Shown here: positions 22,136 to 32,577 of the stretch, one piece after another
Position numbering within the stretch: the first letter of the stretch is position 1
Layout: every line of letters begins with the position of its first letter
From: Incurvaria masculella
Lineage: Eukaryota; Arthropoda; Insecta; Lepidoptera; Incurvariidae
Assembly (NCBI GenBank): GCA_946894095.1
Contig: OX335651.1
Coordinates: 9,508,501-9,572,500, forward strand
Direction: 5' to 3'
DNA: 64,000 nucleotides
The notes under the pieces: generated by a model
The model's input: only the letters and a program-made list of their open reading frames with translations
Told to the model about the DNA's origin: nothing
Databases searched by the model: none
Program-made: the position numbers and the translations under genes

Positions 22136-23995
22136 AAATCTTCTCACAAAACAGTTTCTTTATATTTAAAACCTTCTTTTATCTTGATCCATAAAAAATA
22201 GCCTCCGAACGAAAAAGTGTCCACAATGATTTTACCAACGTATACCTACTTTTGTAGACCTATTTTGGACATTCTTCTGTATCGAAAAAAATATAATTTG
22301 TAATCGCTGTTGATTTTACTGACTTAACCCTACATTACCTATCTGTCCTAGTAGGGGAGACTATTACATAGATTTCTAACCATGGAAGTGCACTTATCCA
22401 ACTCAGAAAGAGAAAGAAAGTGGTGCATGAATGGGCGGGGTTAGCACACGCATTACCGCTCGCAAAACTCGCTATATACACGTGTGTTGTAATTGTAATC
22501 TTTCCAAATCCATTCGGTTTGTTAACAAAGTCATTTCAACGACGCTGTCGCCGCTCTAAGCTTCGGGCACTAGGAGAGGAAGCTCGCGGTTCCACCACGC
22601 TGAAGCTAAATGTTGTAATTAACAAATAACCCTAGACCCAGCTCTAATTTACAGCAATCCCTGAATAATCGTACCCCTCGAGAAGCATAGATGAGGCTGG
22701 ACGATTTTGTGTAAACGTAATAAAGTGTTCTCTTTCGGAATACATAATGGCAATTCTTAGTCCAATTATTTATATCCGTGTTAGTTATGTAACTAAAGGA
22801 AAAAGATGACTCTTCTTGCCTTTAGCCCGAGCCTCACTCTATCATCGCCGTGCCTCGCTCGTAAAGTTAATTTCGTTGTTTTTTTTTTTCAATTATTGTT
22901 TTTGTTTTAATAATAAAGCAATCATCTTGTTTGTTCCAAAAGTAACCCCTGTATTTGAATTTTTATAACTGAGTTTCGCACCGTTTGGCTCGATTTTTCT
23001 CTCTCGCATCGAGCGATCGTGGACAAGCAGTTTAAAGTTGCTCTTCTTAACCGCAGACGTGGGTTCGAAACCCGGTGGCTACTCCAATGTCCCCCTTTAG
23101 GAGTATGATAGTTGCTTTAAATATGCAACACAAATGCTTTACGGCGAAGGAAAAAATCGTAAAGGAAATCCACCGCTTCGTTGGTGTTATCATGGCCTTT
23201 CTGGCCTTATCATGTTGTGTAGTTAGATTATGTGATTGTATGTATGTTGGTCTGTTGTTAGTGTGACTAAAAACATCTGGCTGGGTACTGTGAGATCGTA
23301 TAACGGTGCTCGTGAGTCAAATATGAAACATCCCTTTGTAGTTTGAGAATCTTTTAATTGTGGGATACCTCGGAGTTTGTGGACGAGACGCAAGGCTCAG
23401 CGCTGTATCGAGTCCAAGTAGTCAAGCAGATACTTAGCTGGACTGTCTCACGGATGCAAACAATACTCCACACGTGAGGTCGACATCGAGAATCCCTATG
23501 TGGTCGTCAAGACGCGTAATTCCAATACCTGAAAGGTCAGAGCAGCATTGAAGGAATTTTGCTTCGCACTGCTCTAGCTCACGTTAAGCTCGACAAGTTT
23601 CTGGAGGCCCCAAAAACTTCTTCGAGGACGTCACCTAGTCTAACAACGAGGCGCCGGCCGCCTATCCTCCTCTATTTCAGACCGGCTAGCGGTCTGGTGA
23701 CTGGTGTACCTGTGCAATCAATTTAGCACAAATTATTAATTTCCAGCAGAAAACGGGTTGGGAACAGCTTAGAGCTCTTGACTATGGAGAAATAACTGTC
23801 ACTCGCGACTTTTATGTCGCGACTTTGCAGAAATTCGACGACCTAGTCACACAGTTCGGGTGGCAGGTCGTAGGAGAGTAAATGCAGTGCCTTGTGTCAG
23901 AACACAGCAGTTCTTGGAACCCATGTGCTGTGTGTGTTGTGGCACATAAAAATCCAATTGGCTCCATTTTTTCCCGTGCACGACGAAAAAAACCG
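22136..23995. other. No gene recognised; one tRNA-like scrap
   Basis: At 23,041-23,085, CTCTTCTTAACCGCAGACGT followed by GGGTTCGAAACCC resembles the 3' half of a tRNA (perhaps tRNA-Lys), but no 5' half with a proper acceptor stem was found. The rest is unannotated. Confidence 0.4.
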
Positions 23996-23997
23996 TT

Positions 23998-24250
23998 TAA
24001 TTGTTTCGCCGTTCGTTGTTCGGAATCTAAGTAAAACTGTAGGTGTCCTCTCTTTACTTACTTGGTGGTAGAGTCAATCCGGCTCGGGTTTGTACCATCG
24101 CATTGAAAGCACGATTGTCGAAGCGGCAATGAGCATTTTCCGTGCATTTTATCCAATTCAGTGTAACCGTCCTATATATATAACCGGTCTTGGCAAGGCA
24201 CCTAGTTCCATGTGTGCTGGGCTAATATCATGGCAGTAGGTGTGGTGTTC
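23998..24250 (+). mobile_element. SINE body, head missing
   Basis: TTGTTCGGAATCTAAGTAAA, GGCTCGGGTTTGTACCATCG, TTGTCGAAGCGGCAATGAGC and GCTAATATCATGGCAGTAGG are in SINE order. Confidence 0.7.
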
Positions 24251-25171
24251 AAAAAAAATACAGCAACCCTTCCCTTCATACTGCGTTATAAATACTAAGT
24301 ATACATGAATACCACATAAAGGCAAGTTTCATGAGTCAACTAAATCGGTAACTCTGTACTTCTTTTAATGGATGGCAAAAGATGAAAATTGAATACCATT
24401 TCATTACAAATGTTAACATGGTAATTCTTTTGAAATTTGAATTTAATTTAGAAAATTTTCATTTTTGACAAATATTAAAGAAAAAAAATCCTATTAGGCA
24501 AAGTTGAACTACTAGAAAAGTTAAATTTAAAAAAGTTTTATTAAAGCGACTCAAGTGTGCTATTGACGAAAGTTAGAATAGCGCCAAGTTCGTCGGCAGA
24601 TTATTGTTTTAGCTGCTAAGAAATTTCTTTCAGAATTGATAAGCTCAGAAAGGTATGTAACTAACTGTATTAAAATTTTATTAAAATGGGCATATTTGAT
24701 TTTCAAAGTCCTATTAAAAGAACAAACATTTTATTGACCAAGTTTCAGTTTCAGCGTCAGCTTGGGCAAAAATGCTTTCGTATGTGTATCCTGCGCATGG
24801 CCTGCTCCGGCTGTTCACCTGTCCGGCTGCTCTCCTCTACAGCAGGCCTATTCCTAGAATTCCGTAATCAAGAATCAGCAATCCTGATTCTCGAATTTTT
24901 CGCGATTTCTTTACGAAAAGATTGCGAACTATAATTTTTTTAATTAATCAAGGTTTTAATGATTCAAGGAGTTTGAAGCTTTTATCGTTCTTTGTGTTCA
25001 TCTATCTATGACATTGTAGCTGCTGAACTGACGGACCGATTTCAATGCGTTTTTTATTAGAAGGCTGATTTAATGTGGGTCTTAGCCTTGTTTGATAAAA
25101 ATCAGTTCTGGGATTTAAACGTCATCAGCTTTTTTCCTAGTAAGTGTAGCGATACCAGCCATAATTTCACT
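24251..25171. other. No gene recognised
   Basis: AT-rich, no domain or repeat match noted. Confidence 0.4.
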
Positions 25172-25720
25172 TTAAGGTGGCCCATCCCGCTCAACTCCCC
25201 ATACAAACGGGGAAAGAAGATCATGCCCATATTTGTTGTCAGAGATCCCAAATTTGCTCAAAATAGCTTTATTTGATCGAACTAGATGTCTAATGATCGT
25301 TGGCGTTGTAAAATTGTGTTTGGTTTCTAAGTTATAAGGTCCGAAAGTTCGAATTTTTCGCGCGTTTTATACAATAAATTTGGAGGTGGATTACGCAATG
25401 ATATAGTAAGAACATCTTAAAAAGATTAGTCATCAGACATAGCTTATATAATCAAGATTTATACTCTATTTGGTTTTTGTTAGACTTTTGACTAAAGCGG
25501 TCGTGGTTTACTTTTAGCTATACGTCGTTTTGTAATTAAAATTTTCGTAAATCTTATCAAATCATGCACTATGCACATTGTCTTTTTTGTGGACATGTTG
25601 CATCTTCCTCATCACGGAGCCTGTCTTTTTTTTTGAAACAGAAAATGTCCCAGAGCGCAACAGCACGGTTTTGTACAGTGCCCGCGAATGAGTTCGTCCC
25701 GCCGGGTTGGGCCACCTTAA
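25172..25720. mobile_element. TTAA-flanked inverted-repeat element, long copy
   Basis: TTAA (25,172-25,175) followed by GGTGGCCCATCCCG; at the other end, CGGGTTGGGCCACC then TTAA (25,717-25,720). TTAA at both borders is the target signature of piggyBac-type insertions. The 549-bp interior shows no transposase. A 110-bp relative lies at 53,610. Confidence 0.7.
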
Positions 25721-26363
25721 CTCGTCTCAACGGTCTGTCCATATAGCATGCCGGTGTAGTTCTGATGACAATATGATATTATGGTTAAATTGAGCTTGTA
25801 AGAAGATGAAACATGGTGGTTACAGGAACAGCACACTACATGACGAAACTAATTCGGATTTGGATTCTTTCGAATTGCCTGGAAGAGTGTCCAGGCTCGA
25901 ACGCTGAAGCCAGAAGATATCACAGTAACTTGCCAAGTACACGATGAAGTTCAGGCTCGTTCGTTGTCTCGTTGAGTACTAGGCTCTAAGAATGTAGCCA
26001 GCAGTAAGGATCTCAAGACTGACATGACTTTTTGAGTTTGGGCACGTTTGAATTGTCTTGATGAGTACTGTATTTTTAGTTGGACCCCCCCCCCCCAGGA
26101 CCGTGACGTCGAGGGTTTTCTGCATTTAAATTTTATATAAATTTAGTTGCTCGACGCTGAATTACGGCATCTCAAATTCATTTCTTCTGGGCCAGTTTGT
26201 GCAATGTAAATCTAATACATATGTTTTGTAACATTAATAATTATTCAAAATTAATTTTGGTTTTCTTTCAAAAACTCTATTTATTTCAGGAAATGGCATG
26301 GTTGGATTGGACTGTAATATAAATGCGTAGCATTGCAAATATTGGTGAACAAAGATCGGAAGT
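25721..26363. other. No gene recognised; PGRP 3' flank
   Basis: Includes a run of C near 26,085. The minus-strand AATAAA-like A/T runs just below 26,364 would serve the PGRP transcript 3' end, but no single signal is convincing. Confidence 0.35.
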
Positions 26364-29300
26364 TCACTGTCTGAGTAGCGATACATCCCGTTGGTAGTGC
26401 GGCCACGACTTGATCTTGTCGTAGAAAGCGTAGCCGGGGCTCTCGAGGGCGGCCAGCTGCCGGTGCCCCACCAGCTGGTAGTCGGCTGTGAGGTGCCCCT
26501 TGGTGACGCCGCATGCGATCAGCGCCTGCGCGGCTGACACTGCTGCGGCGCTCGGCTGCTTATCTACAAATTTATGTATATTTAACAATATGTTTGTTGA
26601 TAGTGCAGCCACGACTTGATCCTGTCTTAGAAGGTGTAGCCAGGGCTCTCGAAGGCGGCCAGCTGCCGGTGCCCCATCAGCTGGTAGTCAGTCGTGAGGT
26701 GCCCATTGGTAACCTCGCATGTGATCAGCGCCTGCACGACTGACACTGCTGCGGCGCTCGGCTGCCTGTCTGCAAATGTATGTATATTTCATTAAATGTT
26801 TGTTGATAGTGCGATCACGATTTGATCCTGTTAAAGTAGACGTAGCCAGGACTCTCCAGGGCAACCAGCTGCAAGTGCCCAACCAGCTGGTAGTCGGTCC
26901 TGAGGTCTCCTTGGAAACGCCGCATGCGATCTTCGTCTGCCCGGCTGACACTTTCGCGGCGCTCGACTGCTTGTCTGCAATTTGATGTATATTCAACTCT
27001 ATCTTTGTTGTGGTGCGGCCATGACTTGATCCTTTTGTAGAAGGTGTAGCCGGGGCTCTTGAGGGCGGCCAGCTTGCCGGTACTCCATCAGCTGTCAGGC
27101 GGCTTCTTGCCTGCATGTTTATGTACTAGTATTTGCAACTGTATGTTTATCGAAAGTTCACCAAATACAAAAAAAACCGGCCAAGTGCGAGTTGGACTCG
27201 CACACGAAGGGTTCCGTACCATCCCCCCTTGATTTTTTTGTATTTTTTTTATTTTACCTATTTGTTGTTATAACGGCAAAATAAATAATATATACACACT
27301 CTGTAAAAATTTCATCTGCCTACCTATTACGGTTCATGAGACAGACGGACGGACGGAAGGACGGACGGACGGACGGACGGACGGACGGACGGACGGAAGG
27401 ACGGACGGACGGATGGACGGACGGACGGACGGATGGACGGACGGACGGACGGACAGCGGAAGTTTAGTAATAGGGTTCCGTTTTCACCCTTTGGGTACGG
27501 AACCCTAAAAATGACCTTTGTTTCTTCTCTCAATGATATTTTGGTCAGTTGACCGCGCAGGCTTAGTTCACATTTATTTTTCATCCTGAAGTAGGTTACC
27601 TAAACGGGGGCAAGGAAAACCAAATAAAAATATTACGTGAATAATATTTTATTCAATGAGTTGTAAATTATTTTATTTATATTGAAACAAATCTTGCACT
27701 TACACATACATATATTATTGGAAACCATTGCAGACCCTTAATGATCCTCTCAAACTGAATGTATAAACCACTAAGATATACAGTCATGGCTTCTCCGATC
27801 TGTCCAGTCATCCTAAGATCCTAAGATTGAGAAAAAAATATCCTTATGCGTATAGTTGCAAAATGGCTTACTGGAGAAGTCGCCGACGAAGGAGATACCG
27901 ATTGAGCGGCGGTTGTACCCTAGAGTGTGCGCACCCACGTGCGTCCAACCTGCACCTTCGTACACGCGTCCGTCCCCACCCACCAAGAACCTGCAAACAT
28001 GAGTACACGTGAGGGACACTCGTGGGCGATGGTGCTTAATGATAACCAAGTCGACGGAGTAACAATAATATGCAAAATGACAGGGAATTTCAGTGATTTG
28101 GACATGTAGTCATGTAGAATGTTGAGTGCGGTTAGCTCAGAGGTAGCGGTTGTATACTGAAGGTAAAGGTATGATGACCAAACAGAACAGACAAACTGAT
28201 GAGACGAGTGAACTTACGAAAACCGATCTCATCGATTACGGTTCCTCGCGGGGTCGTGCTGAATGTCGCGGAAATCTGTTCACAGGTGGAGGTTTGTTAC
28301 ACTCAGGAATTGATTTGTTCTGGACCAAGATTGTATAGTGCTCCTAATGGGTCCCCGTCATAAAGTCAAAAAAGCATAAGGTACAAAACCCATCCATCCA
28401 AAAGTATGTATTTTTGGTGTGTATTCTGAAATGCATATAATCTTACCTAACATAACCTAATTGAAATTATCCGTATTCATAAGTGTTTTGGACGATATGG
28501 CTTTTGAACATTGATATAATCTAAAGCTTTGGTACGTCGATGGTTTTGAACCTTGTGCTTTTTGGACATTTCTTTGGTCCAATCGTAACGTTATATGCAA
28601 AGGAAGACGAAATTACCACCGACGCCGCAACGTCAGTGGGGACCCGTATACAGTAGGTTATGCCGCGACATTTTGCTTTAGTACTCTTAACGGTGAGTAC
28701 GCCGTAGAAGATGTCCGCTTCCTATTCTTCTGATACGTATCGGAGCTGTAATGCACGCTCACCTCCCACAACCGAAGTTGCTACAGAAAATGGACATGAG
28801 ACAGGTTGCAATCACTGTTCCTCACGTTGACGTCCAGTATGTCGCAGTCCTGCTCGCATTCGAATCAGAGTTCTACATAGCATTATACAGAGTCAGTGAA
28901 CGGGATGAAGACCGGGCCAATAGACCAACAGGCGTGTAGAAAGGATAAGCCACGATCACGAATTCCGAGATCCTACTGGACGACGTTCCTCACCTGGTTG
29001 TGCTGTACCTCACGAAAGGGTGGCGGGTGGCGCATTTTTGCACTCAGGAATGCTGGACGAAGACAAGGTCAACAGACATGAAACACGACTAGTGACACTT
29101 ACGAGGGCCCGAGGTCCCACCAGTCGCGGTTTCTCTTGTGTTCGTGCCGTACCTCGCGAGAAGTCTGCTCAAAGGTGGAATATTGCTGAACTCAGGAGTG
29201 CCATTGTGCTGGACGACAGACATATAACACGACGAGTGATACTTACGAAGGTCCAAGGTCCCACCAGTCGCGGTTCCTCATGTGGTCGTGCTGTATATCG

Positions 29301-32300
29301 CGGGCTGTCTGCTCGCAGGCCGCGGCCGTGGTGCACTCGGGGGTGGCGGTATGCTGGATGATGACGAGGTTGACTGGACGCCAAAGCTACTCCTAGTGTA
29401 CCTCACGAAAAGTCTGCTCACAGGTGGAGCATTGTTGCACTCAGGAATGTGGGACGAAGACAAGGTCAACAGACATGAAACACGACAAGTGACACTTACG
29501 AAGGCCCGAGGTCCCACCAGTCGCGGTTCCTCTTGTGTTCGTGCCGTACCTCGCGAGAAGTCTGCTCAAAGGTGGAAGATTGCTGAACTCAGGAATGCCA
29601 TTGTGCTGGTCGACAGACATATAACACGACAAGTGATACTTACGAAGGTCCAAGGTCCCACCAGTCGCGGTTCCTCATGTGGTCGTGCTGTATATCGCGG
29701 GCTGTCTGCTCGCAGGCCGCGGCCGTGGTGCACTCGGGGGTGGCGGTGTGCTGGATGATGACGAGGTTGACTGGACGCGGAAGGTACTCCACGTGCGTGG
29801 GGTTGGCTCCTCCCCATGCGCTCTTCCCCAAAGCGCCGCAGCTGAAGTCTAACATTGGAAGCGATAGGAGTACTATTCAGGTTATTTCTTTTAAATAGTT
29901 GCGCCTAACTTTTTTATAAACATAAATGGAAATGTGTGAAATGAATTGTATTTCTAGATAATTATACTATACAATTTCATGTATGTATATCTCATTAAAT
30001 TTAATATGATTTTCTGTGTTCTTATTACATGTAAAATAATAAAAAAGGTGTTAATCAATGAAGTTGCAGTTTTATGTCTTAAAATGGTTTTTTCGTATCA
30101 TATATATAATAACTAGCAGCCCGTCCCGGCTTTGCACCGGCATAATATCATTTAAAAAAAAAATATTTTGACACAATGATACACAAATAAACCCTTTTTT
30201 ACGTGAAGGAAGCATTAAAATATTTGAAAAAAATAATAATTAGATATTATTATTAGATGATTATTAGATATTAGAGAATTCAAAGTGCTACAGGGAGAAC
30301 CGCGGCCTCCGACGAACTATTTATAGCCACGCTCCCGCCGCCGCCCCGGCCGGCCGGTAGCGCCGCAAACGCTACGTCCCGCAATTTTTAAATCTGTAAT
30401 ATCTTTGAAAATATTAATTTAAATCATATGCTATATTAAGTCAACAATGTATTTAAGGTATTTATTGGATAAGGATTAATGCTGTATTGGTGAAAATCGC
30501 TTCGAAAATTAGCCATTATTTGTCGTAAAAAGTAAATGACAAAAAAACCGGCCAAGTGCGAGTCGGACTCCAAAGGGTTCCGTACCATCGTAAAACAATT
30601 TATACAAAAAAATCACGTTTTTTGTATGGGGACCCCCTTTAATTTTAATTATTTCTAAATCTGACCTATTTGTTGTTATAGCGGCAAAATAAATACACAC
30701 TCTGTGAAAATTTCAGCTGTCTATCTGTTACGGTTACTGAGATACAGCCCTGTGACAGACGGACAGACGGACGGACGGACGGACGGACGGACGGACAGCG
30801 GAGGCTTAGTAATAGGGTTCCGTTTTCACCCTTTGGGTACGGAACCCTAAAAATGTTATTGTGGGATACCCATAAGAGATAGACATATACCATCGCGGAG
30901 TTTTCTGTAGACGTTTTAAATGTGTACAATTCTTAGTACATTATTTTGATAAATCTCGTAGGGTTCAGCCTGCGTTTGCAATGTAAGCGGAAAAAAAATA
31001 TTTTATTACGAAATCACATTGGAGACCTCAAAAATAACAGTATTTCTCCACTATTTAATGGATGTTATTATACATATAAACCTTCCTCTTCAATCACTCT
31101 ATCTAGTAAAAAAACCGCATTAAAATCCGTTGCGTAGTTTTAAATATTTAAGCATACATAGAGATATAGGGATATAGGGACAGAGAAAGCGACTTTGTTT
31201 TATACTATGTAGTTGATATTGCATAGGTATAATGAATAGAAGTATTGACCTTTAATGTCAGTATGTTAAAGGAAGTTTATTTATGCCTGCGTCAAGTAAG
31301 TAAGTAAGTAAGTAAGTCAATAAAATGTTCAAAAATGTTTTTCACTACATCCTCAAGTTATCTAAATTCGGAAATGGTGACTCATAGGAGCAAGAACTGG
31401 TGAGTATAGTCATAGTGTAAGGAAAGGTAGGATGGATGACGGCAAATTTACATCCGAAGCAGGGTACAACAATGGCACTCACAATGCAAAGTTGTTATTT
31501 TTATATCGCTTAAAAAGCGATGTTTTACATTTTAATTTAAAACAGCGTTTTGAAAGAAAAACCAAATGACGGGAAGACATATGAATAATTAATTTTAAAA
31601 GGACTATACCAAAGCTTTCATTTAACTGAACTTGGATTTCCAAGTGAATCGAGAAATATCTAACTTCAAACTATGTAAATCTTGAAAGAAGGCAATTTCA
31701 TAGATTATTAAATGACAAGCCGGATTCGCCCAGGTCGTTTTGGACATTCACCCGAGCGGAAAAGGTGTCTGCAAATTATCAGAAATATTCGCGGGCGCAC
31801 GCACAACTCAGCTAAGTTTGATCGCAATCGGATGAATGCAAATGTGACAAACAATTTCTCCATACAAACTTTGCCACCCCTGGTAATATTCCTTGAAATA
31901 GGGAGTCTCTAGGTCCACCGATTGAGGCTGTACGTTACTACTCTGTCAGTCAGTAACGGTGCTGTTTTATAAATATAGATTGATGCATTGGAACTTATGT
32001 ATATTACTGGTAGCGAAGGCTGTTTATATTCGTTCTTGGCTGCGCCGATGGGTGCATAAAACACGTTTTATCAAGCGGCAAGTTCAAGTTAAAGGCCAAA
32101 GCTACTCACCACCTCCGTAAGCGTCGCCGAGCAACACAAATAATAGCACCAAGAACAACATTGTCGGTTTCCCGCTCACAATTACCGCGCAAGTTAAGCA
32201 CGGGGCAGGCAAACCTTTTTGTCAAAGGGAGAAGTCAGAATTCATGAATATTACCGGTAGTGAAGACTTTTTATATTCGTTCTTGCCTGCGCTGACGGGT

Positions 32301-32400
32301 GCATAAGATACGTTTCATCAAACGGTAAGTAAGTTCAAGGCGACTCACCTCCACCGTACGCGTTGCCGAGCAACACAAATAATAGCACCAAGAACAACAT
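26364..32400 (-). CDS. PGRP-S: Short secreted peptidoglycan recognition protein (PGRP-S), four exons, non-catalytic type
   Basis: Secreted immune receptor for bacterial peptidoglycan. Exons: 32,349-32,400 (ATG at 32,400), 29,644-29,848, 27,872-27,990, 26,364-26,563 (TGA). All introns are GT/AG and phases match (1, 2, 1), giving 191 residues, normal for a PGRP-S. Residues 1-17 are a signal peptide (MLFLVLLFVLLG). The single PGRP domain runs from SAWGG (27-31) to the C-terminus, with VIIQHT (H51), the Cys pair 57/63, FLVGGDGRVYEGAGW (87-101), GAHT (105-108), SIGISFVGDF (115-124), YQLVGHRQ (154-161) and SPG (167-169). Of the amidase zinc site, H51 and H159 remain, but Cys is Ser167 and the catalytic Tyr position (DLG-Tyr in enzymes) is Pro85. 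By family rules it should bind and signal rather than cleave. A second intact exon 1 lies at 32,110-32,161. Extra exon copies lie in both flanking introns. Identity is secure; which exon copies are used is not known. Confidence 0.93.
26600..26769 (-). pseudogene. PGRP terminal-exon copy b (premature stop)
   Basis: Acceptor ATTTGCAG is intact and the entry phase is the same as the functional exon. It encodes a recognisable domain end (QPSAAAVS, DYQLMGHRQ, ESPGY) but stops at TAA 26,637-26,639, directly after ESPGYTF, losing the final SWPHY region. CGV has become CEV. Splicing from exon 3 would yield a PGRP shortened by about 19 residues. Confidence 0.85.
26805..26974 (-). pseudogene. PGRP terminal-exon copy c (frameshift)
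   Basis: Acceptor AATTGCAG is kept, and the first 24 or so codons follow the family (KQSSAAKVSAGQ, IACGVSK). A 1-bp deletion in the GGGCACCTCACAGCC section then shifts the frame, and a further stop lies in the SW codon region (TCGTGATCG). Non-functional as a PGRP end. Confidence 0.85.
27000..27112 (-). pseudogene. PGRP terminal-exon copy d (internal deletion)
   Basis: Starts after CATGCAG at 27,111, jumps past roughly 70 bp of the exon, then matches the GCTGGCCGCCCTCAAGAGCC to AAGTCATGGCCGCACC part (ALKSPGYTFYKRIKSWPH in one frame). Confidence 0.75.
27172..27511 (+). mobile_element. (GTCY)n MITE, copy D, expanded ACGG tract
   Basis: Inserted in PGRP intron 3. CCGGCCAAGTGCGAGTTGGA start, GGGTACGGAACCCT end. 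The (ACGG)n tract spans about 27,340-27,457, the longest in the window, with scattered AAGG and ATGG variants. Confidence 0.88.
28212..29640 (-). pseudogene. Array of degenerate PGRP exon-2 copies
   Basis: Copies with a donor-like CGTAAGT end near 28,218, 29,103, 29,247 and 29,500; donorless, more decayed blocks lie at about 28,860-29,090 and 29,381-29,490. The block ending at 29,247 is nearly identical to functional exon 2 from PVNLVIIQHTATPEC to DWWDLGP but lacks the N-terminal third. The copies ending at 29,103 and 29,500 resemble each other more than exon 2 and keep only the end (EQTSREVRHEHKRNRDWW). The whole triplet repeats with a period of about 397 bp. The copy at 28,218 retains DIQHDPARNR and a donor but has stops. 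Confidence 0.8.
28350..28575. mobile_element. Inverted-repeat element with (CCTAA)-like core, copy 2
   Basis: CGTCATAAAGTCAAAAAAGC on the left and ACCTTGTGCTTTTTGGACAT on the right; the core is reduced to TCTTACCTAACATAACCTAA. It lies within the PGRP intron-2 array. Confidence 0.7.
29850..30110. other. PGRP intron 1 sequence
   Basis: AT-rich intron. The minus-strand acceptor TTCCAATGTTAG lies at its lower end. Confidence 0.5.
30111..31215 (+). repeat. Interspersed repeat (AGCAGCCCGTCCCGGCTTTG to GCGACTTTGTTTTATACTAT), interrupted by a MITE
   Basis: Without the inserted MITE it matches 58,633-59,455 in reverse orientation over its full length: CACAATGATACACAAATAAA, a GC-rich GAACCGCGGCCTCCGACG section, TATAAACCTTCCTCTTCAAT and GATATAGGGATATAGGGACA. 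It lies in PGRP intron 1. No coding frame; transposon class not determined. Confidence 0.8.
30548..30853 (+). mobile_element. (GTCY)n MITE, copy E, nested
   Basis: CCGGCCAAGTGCGAGTCGGA through an (ACGG)n tract to GGGTACGGAACCCTAAAA. It sits between GACAAAAAAA and TGTTATTGTGG, which are contiguous (GACAAAAAAATATTATTG) in the uninterrupted repeat copy at about 59,000. Confidence 0.9.
31216..32109. other. PGRP intron 1, no gene recognised
   Basis: Contains a short (AAGT)n run near 31,295-31,315. A 66-codon plus frame at 31,712-31,912 includes the TE-like phrase AAGTTTGATCGCAATCGGAT. No exon of the PGRP gene was seen here. Confidence 0.4.
32110..32161 (-). CDS. Second, intact copy of PGRP exon 1 (signal peptide)
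   Basis: ATG at 32,161 encodes MLFLVLLFVLLGDAYGG and ends at a GTGAGT donor in phase 1, the same phase as the upstream copy at 32,349-32,400 (LLGNAYGG). The two are 239 bp apart, and their 5' flanks (ATTACCGCGCAAGT, GCACGGGGCAGGCAAA) are duplicated too. Both could be alternative first exons. The Asp/Asn change lies just before the likely signal cleavage site. Confidence 0.85.
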
Positions 32401-32577
32401 TGTCGGTTTCCCGCTCAAAATTACCGCGCAAGTGAAGCACGGGGCAGGCAAAACTTTTGTCAAGGCGAGAAGTCAGAATACCCACGATGCACTGCCGCGA
32501 GCGAGGCGACAGATAGCACTGCTCATTATTCCGAGTAAATACATTGGAGCCGAGCTAAAGGTTATCGCACGGAACGC

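Noticed and set aside
27340..27457. CRISPR-like or satellite array
   Set aside because: Simple 4-bp microsatellite without spacers, contained in a MITE.
27327..27584. Ser/Arg/Pro repeat protein from the (ACGG)n tract (VRPSVRPSVRPS)
   Set aside because: Translation of a microsatellite inside a MITE; the same appears in every copy and in several frames.
28128..28150. tRNA gene: GGTTAGCTCAGAGGTAGCGG looks like an A box
   Set aside because: No matching T-arm/B-box or acceptor stem within tRNA distance; treated as chance or a decayed SINE head.
28751..29758. Plus-strand ORFs of 60-158 codons with internal repeats at 28.7-29.8 kb
   Set aside because: They are antisense shadows of the repeated PGRP exon-2 fragments on the minus strand.
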